From: Candidatus Devosia phytovorans
Lineage (GTDB): Bacteria; Pseudomonadota; Alphaproteobacteria; Rhizobiales; Devosiaceae
Assembly: GCA_029202405.1 (NCBI GenBank)
Contig: CP119312.1
Coordinates: 1,617,001 to 1,681,000 of the forward strand
Direction: 5' to 3'
DNA length: 64,000 nucleotides
The notes beneath the pieces are model-generated. The model was not told where the DNA came from, made no database searches, and worked only from the letters and a program-made list of their open reading frames with translations. Position 1 is the first letter of the stretch, and every line of letters begins with the position of its first letter. The position numbers and the translations under genes are program-made. This document shows, one piece after another, positions 11,601 through 20,783 of this stretch.

Positions 11601-12706
11601 CCAATGGCTTTGTGCTGGAACAAGCATTGGTGCTGAGCGTCGTGGCGCCGGTGGTGACGGTCAGCGCGGAGCTGCCCGAGGCGGGGGCCTTTGTGCCCTA
11701 TAGCGGGCAGGTCAGCGTGACGGGTGGCAGTGCGCCCTACGGCTTTGCGGTGACCAGCGGCGCCCTGCCCGACGGGTTGAGCCTTGATCCGCAGAGCGGC
11801 CTCATCTCCGGCACGCCGCGCGTTGTTGCCGAGGCGGAATTCACCGTGACGGCGACCGATGCCAATGGGTTTTCTGCCAGCCTGCCGATCAGCCTGGCCG
11901 TGGCGCAGGTGTTTACGGTGACCCTGCCGCAGGAACTCGCCGATGGCCGGCAGGCGCAGCCCTATGGGCAGACGCTGGCGGCGAGCGGCGGCACAGCTCC
12001 CTATAGCTATGCCATCACTGGCGGTGCGCTGCCGGCGGGGCTGGAACTGGATCCGCAGACCGGTGCAATTTCCGGCACGCCTGTCGATGGCGGCAGCTCT
12101 GCGTTCAGCCTCACGGCCAGCGACGCCAATGGTGTTTCCGGCACGGCGGACTATGTGCTGGTCGTGGCGCAGGCGGCGACGCTCGTGCCCGAGACTGCGC
12201 TGGAGAGCCCGGTTGCCGGGACGCCCTATCGCCAGGTGCTTGCGGTTTCAGGCGGGCGAAGCCCCTATCGCTTTGCGCTGGTATCGGGTGCGCTGCCGGC
12301 GGGCATGACGTTTGATGCGGCCAGCGGCACGATTGCCGGCACGCCCACGGAGGCCGGTGTCTTCGGCTTTGTCATTGCCATCAGCGATGCCGAAGGCGAC
12401 AGCGTGACTCAGAGTTTTGTGCTCGATGTGGAGGCGCCCAGCGTGACCGTGGTGCTCGACCTTCCGCAGGCCGGCAGCAATGCGCCCTTCCAGGGGACGG
12501 TCCTTGTGAGTGGCGGGGCGCAGCCGTTCCAGTTTGCCCTTTCGGGTGCCCTGCCCGCCGGCCTGACCTTTGATCCGCAAAGCGGCGGCATTTCCGGGAC
12601 GCCGACCGAGGCAGGGTCATTCCCGATCAGCATTATCGCGACTGATGCCAATGGTTTCTCGCAGAGTGCGGACGGGGTCATTACGGTGGAGGATACGGCG
12701 CCGCCC
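1899..12706 (+). repeat. Four tandem copies of a 2.7-kb ten-domain super-module
   Basis: The same ordered set of ten domains (four Big_3_5-like, then six He_PIG-like) recurs four times. Equivalent codons of the first domain start at 1899, 4599, 7302 and 10004, giving spacings of 2700, 2703 and 2702 nt. The array ends near 12706. Each domain position keeps its own signature in every copy: PAPxDIVVxxxxPRSVAGE for domain 5, GAFVPYxGQ for domain 7, RQxxPYGQ for domain 8 and VAGxxYxQ for domain 9. The unit that duplicated is therefore the whole block, not single domains. The copies have since diverged visibly at both DNA and protein level. The one-base-short third spacing matches the frameshift in copy 3. 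Confidence 0.9.
8645..8648 (+). other. Apparent one-base deletion (frameshift) in the giant adhesin gene
   Basis: Copies 1, 2 and 4 read GAxGxPGxV at this point (for example GSAGAPGSV in copy 4). Copy 3 reads GSGQAGRRAV. Adding one G to the GGGG run at 8645-8648 restores GQAGAPGGVDIDLLVLEP and joins the two ORFs. The super-module spacing across this site is 2702 nt, one short of a multiple of three. The sequence cannot say whether this is a real mutation or an assembly indel in repetitive GC-rich DNA. Confidence 0.85.
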
Positions 12707-15700
12707 GTGGTGCTGGAGGTTGGCGAGATCGACCAGGAGGCCAGCTATGATGATGGCTATGTCCAGACCATCAGCGTCACGGGTGGCACGGCGCCTTATG
12801 CGTTCAGCGTCGCTGCCGGAGCGCTGCCGGAAGGTTTGACGCTCGATTCCTCGACAGGCGTGATTTCCGGCACGCCGCGGGAAACGGGGCGCTTCAGCGT
12901 GATCGTTGACGTCACGGACAGTGCCGGCCGGCGTGTGCAGCGCAGCTTTGCGCTGCAGGTCAGCGCACCGGCGTTCGTGCCTCAGTTCCCCGCTGCCGTT
13001 CCACCTGCGACCGGCAGCGAGGCTTATTCGGGTAGCGTGGCGGTTACAGGACCGGGACCCCTTAGCTATGCCGTCACAGAGGGGGCGCTGCCGCCGGGCC
13101 TGACACTTGATCCGGCAACGGGCGCGCTGTCCGGCACGCCCAGCGCGGCGGGGCGTTTCGCTTTCGAGATCACGGCTACCGACGTGCATCAGCAAAGTGC
13201 CAGTGCCGACTATAGCCTGGTGGTCAGCGCGCCCGAATTCGCGATCGAGGGCGCGCTGCCCGATGCGATGGGTGGCGCCGACTATGGTGCGACGCTGCTG
13301 CCCAGTGGTGGCCGGGCGCCCTATCGGTTGGTGCTGACATCGCCACTGCCGGGTGGGTTGCAGTTCGATACGGCCACTGGGCAATTGAGTGGCACGCCGA
13401 CCGTGGCCGGGACGTTCGAGATTACCCTGGAGGTCACCGATGCCAGTGGCTTCGTCAATACAGTCAGCGTGCCGCTGTCGATTGCGGCCCCTGCGATCGC
13501 ATTCGATGGCAGCTTGCCGGCCGCGCGGGTCGGTACGGGCTTCCTGTTCACGCCGGCGGTGTCAGGCGGCAGTCCCGACTATCGCTTTGCCGTGGTGGCG
13601 GGTGCCCTTCCATCCGGGCTGACCCTTGATCCGGCCACGGGCAGCATTTCAGGCACGTCGACGCTCGAAGAAATCGCTGGCTTTACGCTCGCCGTGACCG
13701 ACAGCAATGGCTTCTCGGCCGAGCGGACTTTCTCGCTTGCGGTCGCCAGCAATCTGGGCAGTGCCACTCTGCCGGCCAGCGTGAGCGATGGGCAGGTCGG
13801 AATGACTTACGTGGGCAGCGTTGCGGCCAGCGGCGGCGAAGGGCTGCGTTATGCGATTTCGTCTGGTGCGCTGCCGGATGGATTGACGCTCGATGCTGCG
13901 ACCGGGGCGATTTCGGGCACGCCCGAACAGGCGGGGACGGCTCTCTTTACCGTCACGGCAACCGATGGCGACGGGCGGCTCAATGCACAGAGCTATGTGA
14001 TGGCGGTGGCCGAGCCGGCGATGATCATCGACAATGGCTTCCCGCCGGGCACGATCGGGCAAAGCTATAGCGATGGCATTGCGGTCAGCGGTGGCATCGC
14101 GCCCTATCGCTTCACCCTGTCCAATGCGCCGCGCGACCTGACGATCGATCCGCAGACTGGCGTCGTCAGCGGGTTGCCGCGGGAAACCGGCAGTTTCGAT
14201 GTGGTGATCACGGTGGTGGATGCAGCCGGGCACACCTCCCGGCAGGCCAGCACGCTGACCGTGCAGCGTCGCGCACTGGCTCTGGTGCTGCGCGACATCG
14301 ATCCGAGTGGCTGGACCGGCGAGGACTATGACTCGAGCATCGCAGCGACCAATGGCGTCGGAACGGTGACCTATGAAATCGTCGACGGCGAATTGCCCGA
14401 TGGGGTGACGATGACACCCGATGGCGCGCTGGTCGGGTCGCCGCGGCGGGTCGGACGCTGGGCCTTCACCGTTCGGGCAACGGATTCCGAGGGCAATACG
14501 GGCACCCGGGCCTATTCGATGGAGACCGCCGAAAGTCCGGAGGCGCCGTCAGACCTCGACATCGACGTAGTGCTGCGGCCGCCCGTCGCCGCGATTGGCA
14601 ATACGGTACGCGTGGAAGTGACGGTCAGCAATGGAGGCGAAGCTGCCACCAGTGGCTCGGTCAGCCTGCGCGATGCCGGCAGCGGCGAGATCGTCGACAG
14701 CACGCTGATCGGCAGTTCCGGCACGGCCACATTCACGCTGATCGCCGAGACGGCCGGCGACCGGAGTTTCGTGGTGGATTATAGCGGCTCGCCCGAGATT
14801 GCGGCGGGCAGCAGCGATCCGGTGACGCTGACCACCAATGCGGCCGAAACCGCGCTGTCGCTGAGCGCAGACCCGGACAGCCCGGCTGGTGACGAGACGA
14901 CGACGCTTTCGGCGCGGGTCGACCGCGTGGCGCCGGCCATGGGCCTGGTTGGGTCGGGCAATGTGGTGTTCTCTCTCGACGGAGCGGAGATAGCGACCGT
15001 TCCAGTCAGCAACGGGGTGGCGACGACCACCGTCACGCTGCGGCCGGGTAGCAGGGACATCTCGGCGCGTTTCGAGCCGGATGATGGCAATGACCTGCCC
15101 AGCGAAGACGCATTGTCGGTCAGCGTCAGCGGAACGGCGAGCGTGACGCTTTCGGGACCGCAGGGCCCGGTGCCCTTCCAGACGCCGCTGACCTATACCG
15201 CGACCGTCGCGGCCAGCCCGGATGGCGACACGGCGCCGACGGGGACCGTGGTCTTCGTGGTCGATGGTGCCGATGCCGGCAGCGCCTCGCTGAGCAATGG
15301 TTCGGCCAGCCTGACGCTCGACCCGCTCCCCGCCGGACCGCATCAGGTGAGCGCGCGCTATGAGGGTGATGGCGTCTATGGCACCGCGTCGTCGCAGCCG
15401 GTCAGCGTGGTGATCGAGCCTGAAGTGCTGGCGCCACAGGCCAGCACCACGGCGCTCTCGCCCAACACTGCCACGCCGGTGGTCGGCGATGCGGTGACGC
15501 TGACGGCCATGGTGACCGGTAGCCAGGCGCTGCGCCCAACGGGCACTGTGCGCTTCATCGACCAGACGACAGGCACGGGCATCGGCACCGGCACGCTGAA
15601 CGGCGACGGCCAGGCGACGCTGCTGCACCGCTTCACCACGGCCGACACCCGCACCATTTCCGCAGAATATCTGGGCGATGCCTCCAATCTGCCCAGCCGC

Positions 15701-17644
15701 GACCAGATCGTCTTCAACGTCGTGCCCAGCCCGACCCAGATCAGCCTGACGGCAGGTTCGGATACGGTCAGTCCGGAAGGCACAACCGCGCTTACGGCCG
15801 CTTTCAGTCGCATGCCGGATGGCCGCGGTCCGCCGCGAGTGGAAGTGATCGAATTCCGCGCCGACAATGTGGTCTTTGCCAGCGTGCCGGTGGATGGGCA
15901 GAGCGAAGTGACCGTGGAAAGTCCGCCCATCGGGATGACCACCGAATTTACCGCGGCGCTGGTGCCCGAGGATGCTGCGCGCACCGACCTGCCCAGCACG
16001 TCGGCGCCAGTGCTGGTCGGCATCGATGCAGTGGCGCTCGACCCGACGACGACCGTGCTGACTATCGCGCCCAATCCCAGCCAGCAGGGCGATCCGGTGA
16101 CGCTTTCGGCCCAGGTGAATGGTACGGCAGGTCCGGCCGAAGGCAGCGTGCGCTTCGTGCAGGGACCCAATGTGCTGGGCACGGAGCCATTGGTGGGTGG
16201 GGTCGCGACGCTGACGGTGTCCACCTTGCCGCCGGGCACGTCGGCGATCACGGCGCAGTTCCTGGCCAATGCGACCTATGACACCAGCACCGATACCGGT
16301 ACGGCAACGGTTACGCTTCCGCCTGGCATGGCCTATCTGACCATCTCGGGTTCGGCACAGCCCAATGTCGTTGCCGGGGCTGGACAGCCGGTGTCACTGA
16401 CCTTCCAGATCGGCGCCGTGGGCGGCACGGTCAACAACATCGCCCTGTCGATACCCGGCGCGACGGGCATCTCCTGCCCTGCCGTGACGCTGGCCGATGG
16501 CGCGACCATGCAGTGCACGGCCACCTATGTCACGAGCTTCAGCGACGTGGGCCAGGGCAATCTGTCCATCACGGCGACCGTGACCGGCGATGGCGTCGAG
16601 CCGGCTTCGACGACGATCAGTGTGGCGTCGCGAGTCGATGAAGTGGTCGAGACATTCGAGGACCTGACCAACCAGTTCATTTCGGCCCGTGCCCGCATGG
16701 TGACGGGGATCGCCCTGCCCAATGTGTTCGACCGGCGCATCGCCCCGAGCGGCAACCGGCTCGGCTCGGTCAATGCACAGGGCAGCAGCACCGGCCAGAC
16801 CTTCCAGTTTGCCACCAGCCTCGAGCAGTGGCGCGGCTTTGCCAACAGTTCGCCCGATGGTGGACCCATGGTGCCGCTCGAAGCCTCGCCCTTCAATGCC
16901 TGGGTGGATGTGCGGCTGGCGCTGCAGGGGTCGCAGGATGACGAACAGCAGTGGAGCCGGCTTGCCGTGGCGGCGGCGGGCGTCGACCTGCTGGTCAATG
17001 ACAACCTGCTGATCGGCGTCGCGGCGCAGGGCGACTGGATGGTGGACAGTGCGGCCGGGTCAGAATTTTCCGGCGTGGGTTATCTGATCGGGCCTTATGC
17101 CTCGATCGGACTGGCGGAGAACCTGTCGCTCGACCTGGCGCTGTTTTATGGCCAGTCCTTCAACGAGGCGCGCGCCGATATCGGCGGTGTTACCTATCTC
17201 GGATCGTTCGAGACCGACCGCCTGCTGGCGTCGGCGGGGCTGAGCGGCTTCTACGAGCTGGATGAGTTCATCCTGCGCCCGAGCGCGACCTTCTTCCTGT
17301 CGTCGGAACGCTCCGACGCCTATGTGGTCAGCGATGCCGATGGCAATTCCGTGCCGATCCCGTCGCAGGAAATCCTTGACCTGCAGCTGCGTGGCGGCCT
17401 CACCATTGAGCGCACGATCGAGCTGGACGATGGGGCCAAGCTCACGCCCATGGTCGGGCTCAATCTTTCCTACGGCGGCACGCTGGGCGAGAGCGGGTTC
17501 GACGATCGCCTGACCGGCGGGGTAATGGCGGGCCTGCTCTATGACAATGGCAATTTCAGCGCCAAGGGCTCCATCGAGGCCGAGTTCGGCGCCGATGGAT
17601 TTGAAGGCGCCACCGGGCGCATCACGATCAGCGGCAAGTTCTAG
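8678..17644 (+). CDS. Giant Ig-repeat autotransporter/adhesin, downstream fragment with C-terminal beta-barrel
   Basis: This is the continuation of the upstream adhesin fragment in the restored frame. The GTG at 8678 lies inside a domain and has no ribosome site, so it is not a credible start. The order is: rest of super-module 3, super-module 4 to about 12706, seven unique He_PIG-type domains to about 14530, seven Big_3_5-type domains to about 16640, then a helical linker (SARARMVTGIALPNVFDRR) and an autotransporter barrel of about 240 residues (from about 16900 to the stop). The barrel shows alternating strands (LLIGVAAQGDWMV, LSLDLALFYGQSF, LTPMVGLNLSYGG) and the terminal phenylalanine (ITISGKF) typical of BAM-inserted outer-membrane proteins. 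With the upstream part the product exceeds 5,880 residues. It is probably self-transported to the cell surface; the ligand is unknown. Confidence 0.88.
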   Translation: MLEPATLTVPGTLEAATFGADYQASLAASGGTEPYQYAVSGTLPAGVEFDPVTGVLSGVPRVLGTFPLTLSIVDTNGFSLVQAVELVVAAPDISAVADLPDGGAFVPYSGQVTASGGTAPYSFAVSSGALPLGLSLDPETGSITGTPRVVSEASFAVTVTDADGFSVSVPLRFRVAQVFSITLPADLATARQFQPYGQVLAAAGGTAPYAYAVSDGALPEGLVLDEATGTISGTPSLSGDFAFALTATDANGVGGSVSYRLVVAQAADLVIDETLAPAVAGEAYDQALVLDGGTAPYRFTLVSGALPEGLSFDPSTGRISGTASEDGNFPLAIRITDSNGDSATRTVVLTVEAPEIGVVLELPAVVAGSSFAGSVQVTGGAGPLQFALSGGLPDGLVFDEATGAISGTPVEAGAFPFTITVTDANGYVQSAMGSIVVTAETALSLSASRAEIRFGESVELAATVSSAAKGVAGRVIFAIDGVERAGVPLVNGVALLSLDGLTVGPHNASARFEPAEGFVGSSAELAGGLSVVAADSAVAAVGPAGEVAVGAPAQFVVSVSSEGGFPQGEVVPIVDGIELAPVVLVDGQAAFEHVFVTAGSHAVSVRYAGSDSFAAGIGVVEGGITVFGAASELTLSASPVAPVFGQPVVVTANVSSSFGVPGGHVMFSRAGAEIATVPLVDGVASVTLTDLPAGLSSVDVSYQGDAARLAAAAQIEISNGDSVTTLGLSADPARIYEGASVTLTATIGSGAGPVTGSMVFTVGEVDYPASITGGVASVTLDELAVGSYPVAVRFSGLPGFAASEAVLASDFVVEPAPSDIVVSAQVPRSVAGESVVIPLSVAGGVDPYVFSVAGDLPDGLSLDPATGTISGTPSQAGTLDFTVTATGSAGAPGSVAINLLVLAPAEIVVSTGLDAVTFGAVFEADLSASGGTAPYSYQLSGNLPDGVSFDVQTGRLSGTPTALGQFDLTLIIKDANGFVLEQALVLSVVAPVVTVSAELPEAGAFVPYSGQVSVTGGSAPYGFAVTSGALPDGLSLDPQSGLISGTPRVVAEAEFTVTATDANGFSASLPISLAVAQVFTVTLPQELADGRQAQPYGQTLAASGGTAPYSYAITGGALPAGLELDPQTGAISGTPVDGGSSAFSLTASDANGVSGTADYVLVVAQAATLVPETALESPVAGTPYRQVLAVSGGRSPYRFALVSGALPAGMTFDAASGTIAGTPTEAGVFGFVIAISDAEGDSVTQSFVLDVEAPSVTVVLDLPQAGSNAPFQGTVLVSGGAQPFQFALSGALPAGLTFDPQSGGISGTPTEAGSFPISIIATDANGFSQSADGVITVEDTAPPVVLEVGEIDQEASYDDGYVQTISVTGGTAPYAFSVAAGALPEGLTLDSSTGVISGTPRETGRFSVIVDVTDSAGRRVQRSFALQVSAPAFVPQFPAAVPPATGSEAYSGSVAVTGPGPLSYAVTEGALPPGLTLDPATGALSGTPSAAGRFAFEITATDVHQQSASADYSLVVSAPEFAIEGALPDAMGGADYGATLLPSGGRAPYRLVLTSPLPGGLQFDTATGQLSGTPTVAGTFEITLEVTDASGFVNTVSVPLSIAAPAIAFDGSLPAARVGTGFLFTPAVSGGSPDYRFAVVAGALPSGLTLDPATGSISGTSTLEEIAGFTLAVTDSNGFSAERTFSLAVASNLGSATLPASVSDGQVGMTYVGSVAASGGEGLRYAISSGALPDGLTLDAATGAISGTPEQAGTALFTVTATDGDGRLNAQSYVMAVAEPAMIIDNGFPPGTIGQSYSDGIAVSGGIAPYRFTLSNAPRDLTIDPQTGVVSGLPRETGSFDVVITVVDAAGHTSRQASTLTVQRRALALVLRDIDPSGWTGEDYDSSIAATNGVGTVTYEIVDGELPDGVTMTPDGALVGSPRRVGRWAFTVRATDSEGNTGTRAYSMETAESPEAPSDLDIDVVLRPPVAAIGNTVRVEVTVSNGGEAATSGSVSLRDAGSGEIVDSTLIGSSGTATFTLIAETAGDRSFVVDYSGSPEIAAGSSDPVTLTTNAAETALSLSADPDSPAGDETTTLSARVDRVAPAMGLVGSGNVVFSLDGAEIATVPVSNGVATTTVTLRPGSRDISARFEPDDGNDLPSEDALSVSVSGTASVTLSGPQGPVPFQTPLTYTATVAASPDGDTAPTGTVVFVVDGADAGSASLSNGSASLTLDPLPAGPHQVSARYEGDGVYGTASSQPVSVVIEPEVLAPQASTTALSPNTATPVVGDAVTLTAMVTGSQALRPTGTVRFIDQTTGTGIGTGTLNGDGQATLLHRFTTADTRTISAEYLGDASNLPSRDQIVFNVVPSPTQISLTAGSDTVSPEGTTALTAAFSRMPDGRGPPRVEVIEFRADNVVFASVPVDGQSEVTVESPPIGMTTEFTAALVPEDAARTDLPSTSAPVLVGIDAVALDPTTTVLTIAPNPSQQGDPVTLSAQVNGTAGPAEGSVRFVQGPNVLGTEPLVGGVATLTVSTLPPGTSAITAQFLANATYDTSTDTGTATVTLPPGMAYLTISGSAQPNVVAGAGQPVSLTFQIGAVGGTVNNIALSIPGATGISCPAVTLADGATMQCTATYVTSFSDVGQGNLSITATVTGDGVEPASTTISVASRVDEVVETFEDLTNQFISARARMVTGIALPNVFDRRIAPSGNRLGSVNAQGSSTGQTFQFATSLEQWRGFANSSPDGGPMVPLEASPFNAWVDVRLALQGSQDDEQQWSRLAVAAAGVDLLVNDNLLIGVAAQGDWMVDSAAGSEFSGVGYLIGPYASIGLAENLSLDLALFYGQSFNEARADIGGVTYLGSFETDRLLASAGLSGFYELDEFILRPSATFFLSSERSDAYVVSDADGNSVPIPSQEILDLQLRGGLTIERTIELDDGAKLTPMVGLNLSYGGTLGESGFDDRLTGGVMAGLLYDNGNFSAKGSIEAEFGADGFEGATGRITISGKF

Positions 17645-17647
17645 CGC

Positions 17648-19513
17648 TTACCAGACCACGGGATGGGTTTCGCCGGTGGCGACATTGACGAAGCCGTTTG
17701 GTGCCAGGGGCGATGGCGCAACCAGCACCCAGCGCCAGGGCGCGCAGGTCAGCGTGGCAAAGGCCAGGCGTTCGGGGAAGCCGGGCCACCAGCGCGGCGA
17801 GAAGGTCGGCTCATACATCCACTCGATGGTTTCGCCGGCGCGATAGAGCGCCTGCATTTCGGCATCGAGCTCCTGTGGCGGACGGCAGGTCATGAGGCCG
17901 CCGACCTCGTAGCCAACCGTGGCCAGGAGTTCGCCACGACCGACGAGGGCCCAGCCGCCCTGGCTCTTGCGCAGGGCGTTGACAGCCTTGGCCATGGCGG
18001 CATCGGAGGAACCGACGACCCAGATATTGTGCTTGTCGTGGCCCATGGAACAGGCGAGCGCCGTGTCCTCGGTTTTCGGGCCTGTGCCGAGCCAGAACAT
18101 GGCTGCGGTTTTTCCCTCGCCCGAGAAGCGGTCGACGATGGCGAATTTGGTGATGTTGCGATCACTGTCGCGCTGGACAAGGCCATCGGCCACGGCGAGA
18201 TCGGTGGTGATGAAGTCGTCGGCCCAGTGGAAGGGACGCAGGAGCGCGGCCTTGACGCTGTCGCGGCCGTCGGGCGCGGCGATGGCGAAGTCGGCGGCGG
18301 TCATCTCGCGGTCGATCTTGACCGTCCGGGTTGCCCATTGCGGCCAGTCGATCGTCGGCAGAGCGCCGATATAGTCCCTGCCCTGCGAGACCTGTTCGCC
18401 GTCGGCCCACACCTCGGCGATGGAGAGCGATGCCACGTCATCGAGCAGCACCAGATCGGCGAAGCGACCGGGCGCGATGGAGCCGACCCACGGGGTCAGC
18501 CGCATGTGGCGCGCTGGGTTGAGGGTCACCAGCTGGATGGCGATTTCGGGCGCGAGACCCGCCTCGATGGCGAGGCGGACATTGTGGTCGGTGGCGCCCA
18601 GCTTCATCGTGTCCGAGCAGGAGCGGTCATCGGTGCAGAGGGCAAACTGCGACCAGTCCTGCTGCCCGTCGGCAATGAGGCCGGTGATGATCTCTTTGAG
18701 AGAATGCGGGCGGAGTTCCATGAAGAGGCCGCGGCGCAACTTGTCGGCGACTTCCTCGGGCGTCCAGGCCTCGTGGTCCGAGGCCATGCCGGCAGCGGCA
18801 AAGGCATTGATGTCGTCCATGGCGCGCATGCCGGCAGCATGGCCCTCCACCACGCCGCGCTGTTCGAAGGTGGCGCGGATCATGCCCCATAGCCGCTCGT
18901 AGGACGGGTTTTCCGGGTTCCAGACGGCGGGCCAGTCCATCACCTCGTCAAGACCGGCCACCATCAGTTGGCTGGTCAGAAAATCCTTCTGCTCGTCATA
19001 GCCGAAGTGGCCGCCGCCCCATTCATAGGCCGTTGGTGGCACGGCCGAGCCGGGCAGCGGGAAAATCTTGGCCGGCGACCCGGCCAGCCGCGCCTTGAGC
19101 CAGAATTCGAGGTTGTTCGGGCCATTGACGTTGGAGAATTCGTGGCTCGCCTCGCAGGTCCAGGTGCAGCCGAAGGGTAGCACCAGCGCCGCCTCGTATT
19201 CGGGCGTCAGGTGGCTGGATTCGATATGCTTGTGCACCTCGCCAAAGCCGGGCACGGCGCTGAGGTGACGACGATCGACGCGCTCGTCGACTATGCCCGG
19301 ATATTTGCCGGCCGGTCCGACCCAGGCGATGCGGCGGCCCGAGACGACGATCTCCTGATCCTCGTGCCAGCGGCGGCCGTTGACGTCGAGCAGGCGCCCG
19401 ACGCGGATGGCGCGGGTGGCTGGGCGCTTGCCCAGGGCGACCAGCGCCAGGTGCTGGCGGATGCGGACTTCGTCCCGGGCGTTGATCAGCAGGTCGGATG
19501 GCAGTTCGGTCAA
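17648..19513 (-). CDS. Divergent adenine deaminase-family (COG1001) amidohydrolase
   Basis: About 621 residues, in the adenine deaminase family of metal-dependent amidohydrolases. Visible family features are the metal-binding HxH in EVHKHIESS, a SHE motif in CEASHEFSNVNG, CTDDRSC, and a C-terminal domain with SMGHDKHNIWVVG, which parallels SVGHDSHNI in the canonical enzyme at 26213. Canonical enzymes read PHIHIESSM, whereas this one reads GFGEVHKHIESSHL with an aromatic-rich stretch after it. Substrate preference may therefore differ (a substituted adenine is possible). I chose the TTG at 19513 because AAAGGG lies 9 nt upstream and family-like sequence begins there. A GTG at 19615 in the same frame would add 34 unfamiliar residues. 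The gene converges on the adhesin (3-nt gap) and is divergent from the importer operon at 19739, suggesting shared control. Confidence 0.8.
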   Translation of the reverse strand: MTELPSDLLINARDEVRIRQHLALVALGKRPATRAIRVGRLLDVNGRRWHEDQEIVVSGRRIAWVGPAGKYPGIVDERVDRRHLSAVPGFGEVHKHIESSHLTPEYEAALVLPFGCTWTCEASHEFSNVNGPNNLEFWLKARLAGSPAKIFPLPGSAVPPTAYEWGGGHFGYDEQKDFLTSQLMVAGLDEVMDWPAVWNPENPSYERLWGMIRATFEQRGVVEGHAAGMRAMDDINAFAAAGMASDHEAWTPEEVADKLRRGLFMELRPHSLKEIITGLIADGQQDWSQFALCTDDRSCSDTMKLGATDHNVRLAIEAGLAPEIAIQLVTLNPARHMRLTPWVGSIAPGRFADLVLLDDVASLSIAEVWADGEQVSQGRDYIGALPTIDWPQWATRTVKIDREMTAADFAIAAPDGRDSVKAALLRPFHWADDFITTDLAVADGLVQRDSDRNITKFAIVDRFSGEGKTAAMFWLGTGPKTEDTALACSMGHDKHNIWVVGSSDAAMAKAVNALRKSQGGWALVGRGELLATVGYEVGGLMTCRPPQELDAEMQALYRAGETIEWMYEPTFSPRWWPGFPERLAFATLTCAPWRWVLVAPSPLAPNGFVNVATGETHPVVW

Positions 19514-19738
19514 GTCGGTCGGCCCTTTGCGGCAGCGCGGAGTGGTGGCCCCTGTTCTGGCCGCGTCACGCGCGCATGTCCAGCCCGCTGAAGGCTGCAA
19601 AAACCGGTGAATCACCGCAACTAGCTCAAAGAATGGGCTTGCAGAGGCGCAGCCACAAAATTAGGCTTTCGCGCGGGGAGCCAGCCATTCTCTAACTCGT
19701 CGTCGCCCTGCGTCGCCGACGCAAACAGGAAGCCGTCC

Positions 19739-20773
19739 ATGAACAAGTCCTTCGTCACCGCCCTGGCGCTATCCGCCACGGCACTGCTGTCTGCTGCCCC
19801 CGCCATGGCGCAGGGCAAGACCCTGACCATCTCCTGGTGGGGCTTCAACGGCGAAAAGCTCGAATCGATCATCCTCGCGCCCTTCCGCGAACAGTGCGGC
19901 TGCGAGATCGTCTTCGAGACCGGCAACAATGGCGAGCGCCTGAACAAGATCCAGATCCGCAACGGCGCGGGCGTGGACGTGGCCTATTTCTCCGACAGCT
20001 ACAGCCAGCAGGGCATCGAGGCCGGCTTGTTCCAGAAGATCGACCCGGCCAAGCTGCCGAACCTGGCCGGTCTCTATGACCTCGCCCAGGATCCGCAGGG
20101 TGGTTACGGCCCGGCCTATTCGATCGGCCGTGTCGGCATCGTCTATGACGATACCAAGGTGACGACCCCGATCACCTCGTGGAACGATCTGTGGCGCGAA
20201 GATCTCGCCAGCGCGCTGTCGCTGCCCGGCATCACCACCACGGCTGGCCCGATGGTCGTGATGAAGGCTGGCGATCATGCCGGCGTTGACGCTTTCGCCG
20301 ATGAAGACGCAGCCTTTGCCGCGGTCGAAGAGCTGAAGCCGAATGTAGTCAAGAACTACAATACCGGCTCGGAAATGATCAACCTGTTCTCGACCGGCGA
20401 AGTGTCCGCTGCCATCGCGCAGGACTTCACCCTCGGCCAGATCCAGGCAGCCGTGCCATCGGTCGTCTGGGCCGAGCTCGGCGAAGGCTCGATCGCCACG
20501 CTGAACACGGTCAATATCCCCACCGGCGCCGCCGAGCCGGAGCTGGCCTATGAGTTCATCAACTTCATCCTGTCGCCGGAAATCCAGCAGCAGCTGGCCG
20601 AACAGGGCGTCGACGCCCCGGTCAATACCGCAGTGGAACTGACGCCGGAGCAGGCTTCCCTGTGGACATATGGCGCCGACGTGATTGCTGGACTGCAGCG
20701 TGTGGACTACGTCAAGATGAATGCCGCCAAGGGCGGTTGGGTCGATCGCTGGAACGAAATCTTCGGCATGTAA
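19739..20773 (+). CDS. ABC transporter periplasmic binding protein, PotD/PotF type
   Basis: 344 residues. It starts with a clear signal peptide (Lys at position 3, hydrophobic core, cleavage after PAMAQ). The mature part begins TLTISWWGFNGEKLESII and has the fold signature of group-1 binding proteins for polyamine-like solutes, including YGPAYSIGRVGIVYDDTKV and a C-terminal AAKGGWVDRWNEIF. AGGAAG sits upstream of the ATG. It is the first gene of an operon with two permeases and an ATPase. The polyamine assignment of this family is broad. Deaminases and a nucleoside hydrolase lie downstream in the same operon, so I infer a nucleobase, nucleoside or related cationic nitrogen compound as ligand rather than putrescine. 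Confidence 0.85.
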   Translation: MNKSFVTALALSATALLSAAPAMAQGKTLTISWWGFNGEKLESIILAPFREQCGCEIVFETGNNGERLNKIQIRNGAGVDVAYFSDSYSQQGIEAGLFQKIDPAKLPNLAGLYDLAQDPQGGYGPAYSIGRVGIVYDDTKVTTPITSWNDLWREDLASALSLPGITTTAGPMVVMKAGDHAGVDAFADEDAAFAAVEELKPNVVKNYNTGSEMINLFSTGEVSAAIAQDFTLGQIQAAVPSVVWAELGEGSIATLNTVNIPTGAAEPELAYEFINFILSPEIQQQLAEQGVDAPVNTAVELTPEQASLWTYGADVIAGLQRVDYVKMNAAKGGWVDRWNEIFGM

Positions 20774-20783
20774 TCGACTGTCT

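Noticed and set aside
1899..12706. Tandem 2.7-kb repeats as a mobile element or CRISPR-like array
   Set aside because: The copies are in-frame protein-domain repeats without spacers, terminal repeats or transposase.
19645..19665. Weak GG-N10-GC pattern upstream of the importer operon as a second sigma-54 promoter
   Set aside because: Only the GG and GC are matched; the surrounding TGGCAC/TTGC bases are not, unlike the site at 30951.
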